Assembly: GCF_000283155.1 (NCBI RefSeq)
Contig: NW_004454224.1
Coordinates: forward strand, 8,356,338-8,420,337
Length of the DNA: 64,000 nucleotides
Source: Ceratotherium simum simum
Lineage: Eukaryota > Chordata > Mammalia > Perissodactyla > Rhinocerotidae
Direction: 5' to 3'
Shown: one piece after another, positions 23,620 to 37,800 of the stretch
Layout of the letters: each line of letters begins with the position of its first letter
Numbering within the stretch: position 1 is the stretch's first letter
Program-made: the position numbers and the translations under genes
Notes under the pieces: generated by a model
Seen by the model: the letters and a program-made list of their open reading frames with translations, nothing else
What the model was told of the DNA's origin: nothing
The model's database searches: none

Positions 23620-24050
23620 TAGATTTTTTAACACACAGAAAGTACTAGAAAGACTAGTACAATGACCACCCACATACCCACCACCTACAAACATTATTGT
23701 TTTACCATATTTGCTTTATATGCATCTTTTTTTTTAAATTAGGTAGAGCTTACATAAGCCTAATACCATTATCAAACTTAATAAAATTAATAATTCCTTA
23801 ATACCCAGTTCCATACTCAAATTCCTCCAATTACCCCAAATTGCTTTTATAGTTATTTTTCACATATAGTTGTTTTTGTTTCCAACATGTCTTTCGATCT
23901 AAGACAGCTCTCACACACCCTCAATTTTTCTCCTTGATAACATCAACTTCTTTAAGACATCAGCCTAGTTCTCAGATGAAAAGTTCATCCTTTTAATTTC
24001 AATCACTGTGTCCTTATATTTTAAGTGTCTCTCCTGTGAACTGTACTCCC
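23620..24050. repeat. Old unassigned interspersed repeat
   Basis: Contains ACAATGACCACCCACATACC and ATACCATTATCAAACTTAAT, a common mammalian repeat motif also seen at 46440-46620. I do not assign a family. It is flanked by antisense L1. Confidence 0.4.
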
Positions 24051-24349
24051 TGGATTAGTTTTCTAATCCAGTGTAATGTTTGTCCTTTACTTGGCAAATT
24101 TAGTCCATTTACATGTATGGTGATTAACAATATATCTGGAATTAGTTCTTCCACATTATTTGGTTATTTCTACACATCCCACTTTTTTATGTAATTTTTC
24201 TTTACTTTTTTTAATTGAAGTGGGTGTTCATGTTTTGCCTTCTTGTGTTTATTTTTCCTCATTCCCTTTTTCTCCATAATTAGTTTGGAAGTTTATACTC
24301 CATGTGTCCTGGTCACTTCATGCCACATGAGAGAGGGGGCTTCAAGAGA

Positions 24350-25640
24350 CCCACCCTTTGGGCTTGGCCTGTGTCCCTTGGGTTTGGGGAGCCTGAGAAC
24401 TGGCACGAGATGTTCCATCAACAGCTGAGGCAAAAAGAAAGGAAACGGCACTAGGAGAAAACTATTCTTATATCAACACTGGGGCGTGGACTGGGCACAT
24501 GTTTATCCTGGACCTGATGCGGGCCGAGCAGGAGGGAGCTGGCATGGAGCCATTTGTAAATCCTGTCCAGGATTCCAGCAGACACTTGGTCCCCAGACAA
24601 CCAGGGCTGACAAAGAAAACATTTGCAACCAGATGGAGGATAAGCCTTGCCCTGTGGAGGGAAGGTCAGTTGGCCCCAACAGAGTATTTCTGAAGAACCC
24701 ACAATAGCCCCTTTCAGAGAAACAGTCACTGTGAACATCTGCCAAGCCCAGCAAGCAGTAACAGTAGACCCCAGGGGCCCAGCCACAGAGGGTCAGAGGG
24801 TGGTACCTTCTCCAAAGCCCCTCCTGGGAGGGGTCCACCCCAGGGAGGTCAGTCATGGGGCCAGCTGCACCCCACCTGGTAAGCACTGAGGCAACTTTGT
24901 ACCATGTGACCCCGCCCCATCGAGTAGAGCTGATTGGCCTAGTAGAGTCACCTGACCCAACGGCAGCCAATGGGTAAGCTGAGCTAGGACGTGGTGAGCT
25001 CAGCCAATCAGATTCTCTCTTGGGAACTTGAACTGGGAGCATCCAGCGGCAGTGGGGAGAGATGGAGCTGAACTGAATGGGGGAGGGAAGCCACAGGAGG
25101 GGGTGTGGGATCAGAGACTTGAGGTCCGGGGGCAAGCCCAAGTGGTGAGGAAGCAGAAGCAGTGGGGGGTGGAAGTGACAATGCAGAAAAAAGATGTGGA
25201 GAGCAGAGGGAGATAAGGAGGTTTTAACAAAATTGGCAAGAGCATATACTGAGTTTCCTTATGGCAGAGGTTTGGTTTGGTTTGATTTGAACTCCACTGA
25301 ACATCTACAGACTCCAGCTGCTGAGTCCTAGAAGCCATCCTGGGTCTAGTTCCAGGCCAAGAGTCCCGGCTGACCGGTGGTTCCTGTTCTTTATATCAAT
25401 TAGGTCTGTCCGTCCCCCTTGCTGCCCAAGTGTATCCTTACAACCAGAAATGCACATTACTTGAGATAACCGGAGTTGGACTCTGTTTCCTGCAAGGTAA
25501 AGAACGCAGCCCGCAAAGAGAAAGTGAGAAAATCACTAAAGAGCCAGGGTGCAACCTGGCATCGCCAGGAACAGAGCCCAGCCCTCAACAGAATTCACAC
25601 CAGGCAGTTCTTGCTGCATTTCCCCCAATAAAATCTTCCC
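24350..25640. other. Region downstream of PLAAT3, unassigned
   Basis: 24900-25330 looks like an old repeat (CAGCCAATCAGATTCTCTCT, GGGAACTTGAACTGGGAGC); similar wording occurs at 44400-44540. No coding exon with family motifs found. Confidence 0.4.
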
Positions 25641-25649
25641 TTATTGGGC

Positions 25650-25660
25650 TTTATTTTATT
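25650..25660 (-). terminator. PLAAT3 polyadenylation signals
   Basis: Two overlapping minus-strand AATAAA hexamers (25655-25660 and 25650-25655), about 120-130 bp beyond the stop codon. This would give a short 3' untranslated region. Longer forms ending further left cannot be ruled out. Confidence 0.6.
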
Positions 25661-25780
25661 CTGTGAAAATAAGCCTTATTATAAAACAGAATGAAATCCA
25701 TAAACCAAACCTCAAAGCTTCTAACCAAACAGGACCCCCTTAAAGTATAAAGTCATTGCTGACAGCACAGTCCCTTCAAC

Positions 25781-25882
25781 TCATTGCTTTTGTCGCTTGT
25801 TTCTTGAGAACATGACTCCAATGAGGCCCACAGCTGCCAGGCCCACTCCTGCGATGCCAACTGCCATGATGGCATCTCTGAC
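25781..25882 (-). CDS. PLAAT3: PLAAT3 coding exon 4 (membrane anchor and stop)
   Basis: 102 nt, acceptor CTTTCTTGCAG, encoding VRDAIMAVG and on to SRNKRQKQ, then TGA. Residues about 133-154 are an unbroken hydrophobic stretch rich in Ala, Gly and Val, the family's C-terminal membrane helix, followed by a strongly basic tail. Confidence 0.94.
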   Translation of the reverse strand, partial: VRDAIMAVGIAGVGLAAVGLIGVMFSRNKRQKQ

Positions 25883-28800
25883 CTGCAAGAAAGAGGAGGG
25901 TAGGTCAGACTCTATGTCAGGAATCTGAGTACAGGCCATACTTTCAACAAGAACATTCAGGTCAGGGAGCCTCACGTGCCCCTTGACACACTCAGGAGTC
26001 AACAAATGTTGGCAGGGAAATGGGGAGAAAAGGGCAGATGGGGAAAGAATTGGCGGATGGAGCCAGCTGGCCAGGAGTGTACAAAGGCCTGAAGAGAGAA
26101 ATCTGATTCACCCTGTGGGTATTTACAGCACATAAATCCCCAGAGAGTGGCTGTGGAAAGGACAAGGCGATGAAGCCTGGATAGTTGAGATCCTGGCTGG
26201 CCACTGGGGAGCACTTGAAGCAAGTGTGAAGTCAAGGAGGACTTGTGTTGAATACTCAGTAAACTATGACCTCCGTGAGAGCAAAGACCTCACTCTCTTA
26301 CTCATCACTGTATCCCCAGCACCCAGACCTGCCAGGCTCAGAGGTGCTCTTTACATACTCTTTTTTTTTTATAATTTTATTTATTAATTTATTTTTCCCC
26401 AAAGCCCCAGTAGATAGTTGTATGTCATAGCTGCACATCCTTCTAGTTGCTGTATGTGGGACGCGGCCTCAGCATGGCCAGAGAAGCAGTGCGTCAGTGC
26501 GTGCCCAGGATCCGAACCCGGGCCGCCAGCAGCGGAGCGTGTGCACTTAACCACTAAGCCATGGGGCCGGCCCTACATACTCTTAAATAAATGACTCAAC
26601 TATGAATAGTGGTGATGTTATACTTTAAATTACTAGGATAGCTGACTTGTGTTGCTTGTACTAAAAAAAAAAAAAGTGTTGCAAAAATTAAAGTAAGTTT
26701 CAAGGTAAATATCGAACATGTCCAATTTCACTCCTTAGAACCCAACTAAAAGTAAAGTAACCCATTTATTTTAGGGCATAATTCCACAAGGACCCAGAGA
26801 ACACTAAATTCTAAGGCAGCAGTGGAAAAAGCTGAGGCTCGATCCCAATTGTACAACAGAATCCTTGAAAAAGATCACCTATTGGCACCTCTGGAAGTAG
26901 GAGAGAAAGAGAGAGAGCTTTAGCTAGGTCCCTGGCCCCCCTCCCTAACCACAACAGAAGTCTCGAAAGTTTATTCTCAGGAGAAGGTAAGACAGAAGAT
27001 TTGGGGGCCTAGAAATCTAGAAGCACATGTGAGGGTGTACCATCACAAACAAGGGGCTAAGAGACCATAAACACGCCAAATGTGAGACTCTTGGCCCTCC
27101 TACCCGGCCCTGCTCCCAGAACTTTACCCTCCACACAAGAGCCAGGAAAGCTTTTCTGGGGAATCTGACCGGCCCACGTGGAAACAACAAAAGCTACCAA
27201 CACTGCGGATTCCCAAACAAAGAGCCCGCCCAGCTCCCCTGGAAGTGAACCTCCAAGTCAACAAGCCACCGCCCCCTCCCAGCTCACGCAGAGCTGCCAT
27301 TGGGAAGCAAGCCCTTACTCATGAGCACACACCCACGGTACCAGGCGTCTGAGGAAGATCTCCGAAATAGAAGACAGGAAGCGAAGCAAGCAGAAAAAAG
27401 GCAACCTGGAGAAACAGAATCCATATCTAGAAAAGAAAACGTCTTTTTAAAAACTATATCATTATAGAAGAAAATATAGGCAGTACACTCTTTGACATTG
27501 GTCTTAGCAGCATCTTTTTGACACCATGTCTACTGAGGCATGGGAAATGAAAGAAAAAATAAACAAATGGGACTACATCACACTAAAGAGCTTCTGCGAG
27601 GCAAAGGAAACCAGGAACAAAACGAAAAGACAGCCCACCAACTGGGAGAAAAATTTGCAAATCATATATCCAACACACGGTTAATCTCCAAAATATATAA
27701 AGAACTCATACAACTCAACAACAACAAAAAAAACAACCCAGTCAAGAAATGGGCAGAGGATATGAACTGACATTTTTCTAAAGAAGATAAACAGAAGGCC
27801 AACAGGCACATGAAAAGATGTTCAACATCACTAATTATTAGGGAAACGCAAATCAAAACTTCAATGAGATACCACCTCACACTCATCACAATGGCTATAA
27901 TTAACAAGAAAAGAAACAACAAGTGTTGGAGAGGATGTGGAGAAAAGGGAACCCTCATACACTGCTGGTGGGAATGCAAACTGGTGCAGCCACTGTGGAA
28001 AACAGTATGGAGATTTCTCAAAAAATTAAAAATAGAAATACCATAGGATCCAGCTATTCCACTACTGGGTATTTATCCAAGATAATGAAATCAACAATTC
28101 AAAAAGATTTATGATATGGAAGCAACCCAAGTGCCCATCGAGACATGAATGGATAAAGAAGATGTATATATATACAATGGAATACTACTCTGACTTTGGT
28201 TTAGAACAGCCCCTCCCTACTCCCCCTTTTCTTCTCTTTTTATAAAAGCAGCTCCCCTCCTTTCTTTTCTGGATTTGCCTATGGTTTGCCATAGCATGCA
28301 CATCCAGAATTGCAATTCTTTTGGCTATTCTGAGATAAAATAATAGGCAAATTTGCTTCTTAAGTTGACAGCATGATGACAAAAGCCTGGATGAAGCTAC
28401 TGACCTGAGGTTTGACTACTGGTCAGTCTTTAAACCTTCCTCTCAAAGGTAATTAGGCATGGCTGTGTGACAGCCGTGGTTCTGTTGGGCTAGCTTGCTA
28501 GGGAGCCTGCATAAAACCACTTGTATCCAGTGTTTTCCTTGCTGAACTATGTGTCAGGGTAGGAGAAATGGTTCACAGATAATGGAGGAGGAACAATATG
28601 CCCCTAGTTCTTTACAGAACCTCATAGTGCCAGAACAAATGCAGATGCAACTGTTTCATACAAAAGATACTTTGTCAAGCAAAACAACAATAACCTCATT
28701 GTTTATGGACATGCTTTGTACACAGTCAAAGAGTATAATTAAACACAAGAAAGTGGTATCTAGTTAGTCCCGACGGTGCAAATTTTATAGGGAAAACAAT

Positions 28801-31800
28801 CTGCCTAGGAATCAGTGCTATCTTTAGACGCCATTGATGATTTTTTTTTTGTTAAAAGTCTGATGGGTCCAGCCCAGCCACTGGGCTGAAATTACTGGAG
28901 TTCTGATCATGAAAATGGGCTACATGGTGTGCATCAGTGGTCCTAAATCAGAATATTATGAAAGAGAAAAATGGTCCCTCATTAAAAATGCTAAGAAATC
29001 TGTCATTTTTTAAAGTGGGCAAACTGAAATTCTATCAGACTGCAGACAATTAGCTGTCTATGCCACACAAATCTGAATTAAGCCCCGATGTAGTGAAGTG
29101 TGAATTGTTTCTGGCGAAAAAAATTCTAATGTATTTTCTTCACTTTCAGCAATGTTCTAAGAGGACAAAAGAGAAAATGAGAAGAATAGTGTTATTCTGA
29201 AGGCAACTGAATTTAGACTATGAGAGGTTACAAAATAAAAATGGTTATAAAATATTTGTATAGCAATTTGGCTTCATTTACAGTAATTTAAAAGTAATAC
29301 TCTACAATTTATCCAGATTCATGTAATATACATATTGCCATTGGCCACATCTTTGATTTGTGTTTATCTAAATATTTTATCTGACACAGAATAGACTTAG
29401 GTATGAATGTGGCTCCTAGTTGCTTTTTTTTAAGTACTATTAAGCATGAAAGCTTATTTACAAAAGCTTACTAAATATAACTTTTTGAAGCCTGAGTATT
29501 TTTAAGTAGGTGGAAAGCAGAAGAATCTTTTTTAGAATACTCTTACGCACGTAAAGCACAAACTACATTTTAGTTTAAATCCATTGCTTCCCTTTCTCAC
29601 CAGGAAGTTAGATGAGTCACAAACATTCTGTTGAAGGAAAACTTAGCCTGCTTCAAAGAGCCCAGCACAAATATACATAATGATGGACGAGATTCTTAAA
29701 GACAAAAATGTCCTCATGAGTTAAATGAAAAGGAGAGTTGCTGCTTTGACAGCACTTACAAAGAAAAACACTGCTGGACATTGTCCAGTATCTACTAAAT
29801 CCACCACCTCTGGTGAGATGGGACATGTGTGGAAGTGACATTTTAATGTGGCCACACCCTGTATTATAATCATTGCTCACCAAGGCTAGTAGTTCTCAAC
29901 TGGGGACAGTTTTGCCCTCTGGGGGAAATTTGACAATATCTACAGACATTTTTGGTTCTTACACCTGGGGGTCGGGGAGTGCTGCCGGCATCTAGATGCT
30001 GCTAAACACCCTGCGGTGCGCAGGACAAGTCATGACAAGGAGGAATTATCTTCACTATCAATGGCCCAAAATGTCAACAGTGCTGAAGTTGAGACACCCT
30101 CAATCCTCGGCCAAGAAATGAGAGAGGAAGTCTTTGGAAGATGGCACTTCTTTTCATTGTGTAGTCCATTCTGGTTTCATTTTCTGTGACGGGGTCCAGA
30201 AGAATTGTTTAGGCTGTTTTATTGTCATTGTGTTGCCATCACTCTTCCTCTTTCAGGTGGTTGGGTAGGGTGCGAAGGTCTAACGCCACAGGAAGGAAAA
30301 TGTGATGTGTCCAATTGGTATTGTTTCATTTTGCAATCAGAGTTGAATTATTATTTATAAAAAAAGTAAATGAAAAAAATATTTCTTAGTTATTTCATGA
30401 TCTCAAGATTTGGAATTGAATTTCATGACTCTAAATATTATTCATGCCTAGTGGCATATGTATTTTACCAAATTATGCAACAGTTTTGTACTGACACATA
30501 ATGCTCTACTTACACAAACTTGTGAATCTGTTCTTTAGGCTATTAATAATCACTAAAGAATAACTAAAAATGATCTGATTAGGAGACATTTTATAAATCT
30601 ATGAAATCTTCCTAATGTAGCACCCTGAATTTCACAGAGTATTTTATTATTTCCTGTATTTGCATAGTAATCTTTATTTGGAGTTTCTGCTGCATAGGAG
30701 TATGGAAATTTACCTAAAGTAGAAGCCATGCATGACTAAGGACCTCGACTGTTAAGCGACACCACCAATGATGAAATCAGATTTATTTAGCATAAGTCTC
30801 TCTTTTTTATGCTGATATTGTCACTGCTACTTTTTTTAACTATTATACCTGTCTATCCATAAATGTTAGTTTTCTAATTTAAAAAAGATAAATAAACAGT
30901 AAACAGGGGAGAGAAGATAAGAAAATCAGAGGAGCAGTCTAGGGGTCCAAATCCAAATAATAGGAGAGAATGAGAGAAGAGAAAATGAAGAATTTCCCAG
31001 AACTGAAGGAATGGGGCTTCCAGACTGAAAGGAGTCATCAAGTGCCCAGCACAACACAAGAAAATAGATCCACACAAGGTCTATCATAGTGAAATTTCAG
31101 AACACTGAGGATAAAGAGAAGATTCTATAAGCTTCTGGAGAGAAAAAACAAGTCATATACACAAGGATCAAAACTCAGAACACTTTCAGACTTCTCAACT
31201 ATAATAGCATAAGCTAGACAACAATGGAGCAACACCTTCAAAATTCTGAAAAAAAGTTATTTTCTGCCTAGAATTCTATACTTAGCCCAACTATCAATCA
31301 AATATGAGGGTACAATGAAGACATTTTCAGGCAGGCAAGCTCTTTTTAAAATGCACCCTTTCTCAGTAAACTATTAGGTATGCCACCAAAACAAGGGAGT
31401 AAATCAAGAAAGAGAAAGATGAGAGCTACAGAGGATAAAAGCATTAGTACAGGAAAGAACTGAAGGGGATCTCAAGGATGCTGGTAAAGAGACATAGCAA
31501 GATGACAGCTGTGCATCATCAAGTGTGACCCAAGACAAATGTTTTGAAGGCCATTATCCCCAACAGATAGATGTGCTGAGTGCCATCATCCGCCAGATTC
31601 CTTCTTTTGTTGCATCGCCTTTTAACCTGACAATATTCAGGTACTAATAAGGTTCTTTTCACGGCCCTGCCCACTGACTTCCCCAAAGGAGGCTCTTATA
31701 AACTCTCAGGGAAGCTGAAGCCAGACTGACCCTAAGACTCTGGGAGTCTTCACCAAATGTTGGCAGTATTGCCCTTTCCTTACCTAGCTAGATGTGTACT

Positions 31801-34800
31801 TGCTACTCCTCAACTTTTATATTAATCACCTTTCACATTCATATATATACATAGAGAGAACAATAATAACACAATTGAGATAATAACACAATAAGAGAAT
31901 TCCCATTGGAAGATATCTCATATCTCATCACAGAGATGACTACCTAACCAACATGGGGGTCGGTGTAGCAAACAGCTGGTTATCAGCAGTAGGAGGAAAG
32001 CTGGGAGTGATCCTTGGAGGTGGTGCTGGTGAATGCATCTCCATCAAGTCACTGTGGCCCAGAGAGGCCAGTGGACAAGGCACTGGGTGAACCAAGAAAA
32101 AGAATGAAGATGAAGACAATTATGACCACTTCCACTGCTACAGTTTATTAAGTGTGTTTTCTGAGTCGGCACTGTGCTCAGCATAAAGATGCTCTTGTTA
32201 ATTCACACAGTAACCGTGAATTAGGCCAGTATTATCATTTGTACTTTACCAAGGTTTTGGGAACTTGAATAAATCTCCCAAGTTCATAAAGCTGGCAAAA
32301 GGCAGAGCTCAGATCCAGCCCAGGTCTGCCCGAACCAGGATCCCATGCCCTTGACCACCACACTGACCAAGGAAGAAGAGACCCGATCCTAAAAAATTAA
32401 AAAGTAATAAAAATAAACAACCTGAGAGATCTTAACCTCATCGTTCACTGAAAAAAAAAATCATGCTCTTCTGCATCAACAAGCATCTAAGAACTTTTCC
32501 AAACAACGTTCTCACCAAAAAAACAGAAATTGGTGTTGAAGGTGTAGAAAGGGAGAGGAGGAGGTGGAGAGAACGGGAAGGAAGTTAGTCACCCAGGAGA
32601 AAAAGAGATTCAAAAACCAGAGGGGGCGTGGCCAAAATCAAACTAAGTAAATGAACAAAACTGCCTCCTTTGGGGCCTCCTGGACTGACCCCCCAGTCTC
32701 AGCAGGGCTGAGGACAGTGTTTTTTACAAAGTTGTGTCAAACAGACCTGGGCTTCAAATCCTGCCTCTGCTACTTATCAGCACAGTTGCAGACAACTTCT
32801 GGGAAAAGACAAGCCGAAGGCCTGGAGACTCAACACACATTTGTTTGATGTAATGAATGGTCATTGACAAGCTACTTAAGTGCACTCCGTGAGCCTCAGT
32901 TTCCCCATCTGTGAAGTGGGCAAATCAAACCTGCCTCTGGCACTGTGATAAGGGTCCATCTCAGGGCCTGGCGGCCAGGGAGGGCTCGGCAACCAGGCTG
33001 ACCATCACGGCTATGACTAATGTCCTAGTCATCGCCCCCTCACCACACGGGTCTGCAGTGCCAACTCGCTGGTCTCCCCACCCTCATCCCCACCCCGACT
33101 GTGACGTCCTCAAGGGCAGGGATTCTGTCTCTGCTGTTTTGTCCTGTTCATGCTTCTGTTTCCAGCCCAGCCCAGAACACACGGATGCCCAGCCACTGTC
33201 GGCCGAGGAAACGGTCTGGTTCCAGGGGACCGGACACAGGCTGAGGACGCACCTGGTCGCTGCGGGGGACTCCGTAGCGTAGCTCGTTCACGAAGTGCTC
33301 GCAGTTCTCGCTGGTCAGTTTGTAGAGCACCTCCTGCCCCACCAGCTCCTCCGCCCGCTGGATGATTTTGCTCGGAGGCAGCGGTGTGTACCTGCCATCG
33401 TGTTTGTTATTGACCTGGTACCTGTCCCTCCCGGCCACGTCATACAGCAGTTCCTTCTTCACTATGGCCTTGTCAGCCAGGGTGGACATGATGCTGGCAG
33501 CACCAGCTCCCGCAATTTCACCTGTGGATTCACAAAGAGGAAACAGATTGGTCCTGGGAAGGCCCACAGGGGCTCAGAGCAGGCCCCCCGCCAAGCATCC
33601 ACCCTTGCCACTATCCACAAGGGGATGAGCAGGTGTGGGAGGGTCAAGGGGGAAGGATCAGACACGTGCTGTGTGGCTTTGGAGAAGGCGTTTGCTGTCT
33701 CTGGGCCCTGGTTTCCTCATCTGAAATGAGGATTAGTAAAATTCCATGATTTATTGTGATTTTTTTTAACCTAGAGAAGCTGGCCTTCTACACCCTGTGA
33801 CATCTCAGTGGCCCTCTTGGTTATGCAAATATGAGCCCTGAGCACACCCATCTCCCTGGGGGAACAGAATGTGAACCTTTTATGATTCCATCAAGGCTAC
33901 ACTTCCTTGACATATTCAAGGCTGATCACTGCAGAAAAGGTGGATGGATTTGCAGAAGTAGTTCCTACTCTTCTGGGAGCAAAGGGACCAAAACTCCACA
34001 GCTGCTCCCCGAGATGTGATACCAGGAAGGTCCAGGGGGTATCCCTGCACAGCCCTGGCTGAGTCTCCAGGGCTGGAAGGGGCAACAAAGCTCCAGAAAT
34101 GAAACCGCCTTAACGAAAGAAGGTCTAGGGTCAATACAAAGACCAGGGCAGTAGGGAGGGAGAGCTGATGCCAGCACAGAGACTGAGCATCCCTCCGAGC
34201 CAGCCAAGCTGCAGGGTGCAGGGAGGGGCATGCTTTGTGTATGATGGTTGAAAAAGTGGGTGTGCACTACAGAGGTGGACCCCGGGAGCCCAGAGAACAT
34301 CACAAGAGGAACATCACTCTCCTTCAAAGAACCACAAAGAGGATCAGGACCCCCAGGGCTCTTCTCAGCAGGGGAGGCATCCTGTTACACTGGGCAGGAC
34401 AGGTCTTCCACTGTGACACCATGTGACAGCAACAAGCAATGGCAGGAGGGGTTGATCAGATTCCAGGTCCTGCTCTGCTTGTCTTTCCAAAGAGGACTAA
34501 ACCCCTTTGCCCTGAGTACAATACTGAGATTTTAGAAAATCAGAGGAATTCAGGGCCGGCCCCGTGGCTTAGCGGTTAAGTGCGCGCGCTCCGCTGCTGG
34601 CGGCCCGGGTTCGGATCCGGGGCGTGCGCTGACGCACGGCTTCTCCGGCCACGCTGAGGCCACATCCCACACACAGCAACTAGAAGGATGTGCAACTGTG
34701 ACGTACAACTATCTACTGGGGCTTTGGGGGAAAAATAAATAAATAAAATTAAAAAAAAAATCAGAGGAATTCAGACTTGCTACTAATAGGGGAGGTGTGC

Positions 34801-37800
34801 TTGAAGGAGCCATTGAAGTAAAGGAAAGAGATGATGCTGTGTCTGAGCCCTGTCTTTGTGGGGAGGGTCAGCGTGGGAACCGGACAGGTGAGCTTCAGTC
34901 CCCAGGGGCAGGACTGGGATGGGGGTGAGGCAAGCAAGGTGCCTAGAGCACAAAGCGTCAGGAGGTACCAGCTCTCAGGGAGTGCAAGTACAGAGTCAGC
35001 CCCTAAGAATCAGAGCTCCCTTAAACTTTGCACTCTGGGCGGCACCCTTGGAGGTGGTATAATAGTGCATGGCTGACAGTCAGAAGCTTTGGTTTCCACT
35101 TCTGCCTCCATCACCGGGTAGTCTTCACATGTCACTCAACCCTGCTGAGCCCACACTGGGGGAATCCCCAAATACACACTAAAATTGATCCACAAACACA
35201 CATGAATACAGTAATTTAAAGTCCTTTTAAAAGAATTATTTCAGTTTTTAAAAGTTATCTTTTCAAAGAAAATATTAAATAAACTATCGTAGAAAGGGCA
35301 CGTGGATAAGGCAAACAGTCAATGACTGAATTTGGGGGACTGTCAGACTGGGCAGGATGCATCGTGGTTAAAGGCACAGAATAGAGAGTCGACAGCCAGG
35401 GTTTGAGTCCCACCTCCACCTCTTGCCTGCTGTGTGAACTTGGGCAAGTTGCTTAACTTCTCTGAGCCCCCATTCCTGGTAGAATATGGACCATAACGGT
35501 CCCTACCTGTTCCTACAGTACAGTACAGGGAGCTGTGGATTAAAGAACCAGCCAAGCAAGGTGCCTTCACCAGGGCCTGGCACAGGGTGAGTGGCCGGCA
35601 ACTGGTGGCTGTCATTATTATTGGGGTTATTCTCTAAGCTACCTTCCAACTCTCATTGCTACCATTTTCTCAGTAGCGTGAGGTCAGTCCTCCTTGCCTC
35701 CCCTATTTCCCAAGATTCCTGTAGAGCTCAAGTGAGAAGATGCAGGGAGAGCATCTTTTCCCTTTAAGGAGCATCACTCACCCAATGATCAGTGGCATCC
35801 ATCCACCTGGATCCCTGTCATGCCTTCCTCTGCCTCCCGGCCACCAGTTAGACCCGCTCAGTGCAGTCAGTCAATCAATACTGGGGCCCTACCAAGTGCC
35901 AGGCCTTGTCCAAGGTGCTGAGATAGTGGCGTGAACTAGACAGCGCACCTGCCCTCAAGTAGCTCATGTTCTAGGGAGAGGACACTGACAATGAACAAAC
36001 AGAGAAAATAAGGTACTTTCAGGTGCTGAAAATGCTATGGAGAAGAAGAAGTGCGGCAACATAGGAGAGGATGACGAGGGGAGGCTGCTCTGGCTCGGGT
36101 TGGGGAGGGCCACCCTGGAAATGGGCATTTGAGTTGAGACTTGAATGATGACAAGGAGGCAGGTGTGCTGAGATCCAGGGAGAGCACCACAAGAAGAAGG
36201 AAGAGCAAGGGCAAAGACCTCGGGGAGGAAAGAGCATGGCATGCTCCAGAGGCTGCAAGGAAGCCAATGTGGCTGAAGTCTAGAGACCCAGGAGGAGAGA
36301 AGAGAAAGATGAGGGTCAGAGAAGCAGGCAGAAGCCAGACCATGCCAGGCCCCACGGGCCACAGCACAGACTGAACCTTATTCTATGTGTGATGGAAATG
36401 CCAATCCAGAATTTTAAGGAGAGGAGTGACATAATCAGATTTATAATTTAGAATGATCACGCTGCCTTCCCAGTGAAGGAGGGACTGACCATAAGTGGGC
36501 AAGAGGCAGAGAAACCAGCTGGAAGCTATAGTAGCTTCCAGATGACAGAAGGTGGTAGCTTATACAAGGACACAGCAGTGGAGATGGCGAGAAGTGATTG
36601 GGTCTGGGGTCTGTTTTGGAGATAAAGCCAATAAGATTCCCTGATGGATTAGATACGGGATGAAAAGGATTGAGGATGAGCCTGAGCTAGATTCTTGGCC
36701 TGAGCAGCTGGATGGTGTCATCCACTGGAGCCTTCCATTTGGGGCATGTCAAGTTCAACATGCCAGTTAGACACCAGGTGGAGAAGCCAAGTAGTCAAGA
36801 GGGTATACAAGCCTGAGGCTGAGCGGGAAGGCCTCAGCTGAGGGTCAGGCTTAGGAGATATGGACAAATGGAAGGTATTGGAACCCAGGGGACCCAATGA
36901 AGTCACCTGGGGAGAGTGAGGATTGGGGATATGGGAGAGGAGGAGGAGCCCACAGGAGACCAAGAAGGAAGGGCCCAGTGGGAGAGGAAGAAGGACAGAT
37001 GGCAGGCGAAGAGCAGAGAGGTCACTTGTGTCAAAGGCTGCAGAGAAGCCACGTAAGCTGTGACCAGAAAATTGACCTTTGGCTTTGTCAAGACATGGAG
37101 GGTCTTTTAGCAGCCTGATAAGAGCTTCTCCAGGAGGGGGGTAAAAAAGAGAGCCTGCTGGAGGCAACCGAATTAAGAACGAGAAGTGAGGAATCAACAA
37201 TGGCCACGGTAGACAAGAGATCTGCTCTATGGGGAGTTACCTAGAGAGGATGTGAGGTCGAGGGGGTGTTTGTTTTATCAACAGGAGATATTACAGTGGT
37301 CTCTATGCCAATAGGCATAATCCAGTAGAGAGGGAAGCAATGATACTACAAAAGGAGGAGGGGAATTTGAGAAGCAATGTGCTTACGAAAGTAAGAGGAG
37401 GGGTCCAGGACCGACATATACGGGCTGGCTTTCTAAATAAGGGCAGGGGCACTGTGCATTTTAACAGAACAAAAGGAAGATTATGTGGGTGCAGATCTTG
37501 GTGGTTTGGTTAATCAGGCGTGGGGAAGATGACATCTACTCTGGTTACTTCTGATTTCTCCACAAGGACAAGGGGAGGCCGTTAAAGGGACAGGCAAGAG
37601 ACATGTCCAAGAATGTCCATAGCAGCTGTGTTCATAGCGGCCGAAAACTGGAACCAATCCAATGTCCATCAGCAGCAGAACGGATAACAAACTGAGGTGT
37701 ATTCATATAACAGAAAATATACAGCAATGAAAAGATAAGAACTACCGCTACTCACAACACGGAGGGCTCACGGCCCAATGAAAGAAGCAGACACAGACTG

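Larger units (their letters stand above)
10700..24350 (-). mobile_element. Old L1 in antisense, broken by at least five later insertions
   Basis: L1 antisense pieces are readable at about 10700-11880, 12396-12496, 12873-14375, 15583-15667, 23470-23620 and around 24050-24250. Landmarks include the ATTTATTGGTTGAGG / CTCCTTCCCCACGGATCTGC pair, separated by a hAT element but adjacent in L1, TTGGGATTTGGTTTGGAATT, and AGTTATACCAGCTTTTAG. The order of pieces follows one L1, so the intervening elements are later insertions. No coding capacity remains. Confidence 0.7.

Noticed and set aside
24503..25141. 212-codon minus-strand open frame
   Set aside because: No family motif, proline- and serine-rich low-complexity translation, in a repeat-like region.
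33295..33729. 144-codon plus-strand open frame
   Set aside because: Antisense shadow of PLAAT3 exon 3.
34553..34640. tRNA gene suggested by TGGCTTAGCGG and GGTTCGGATCC
   Set aside because: These are the A and B box remnants of the tRNA-derived ERE SINE, with target duplications and a poly-A tail.
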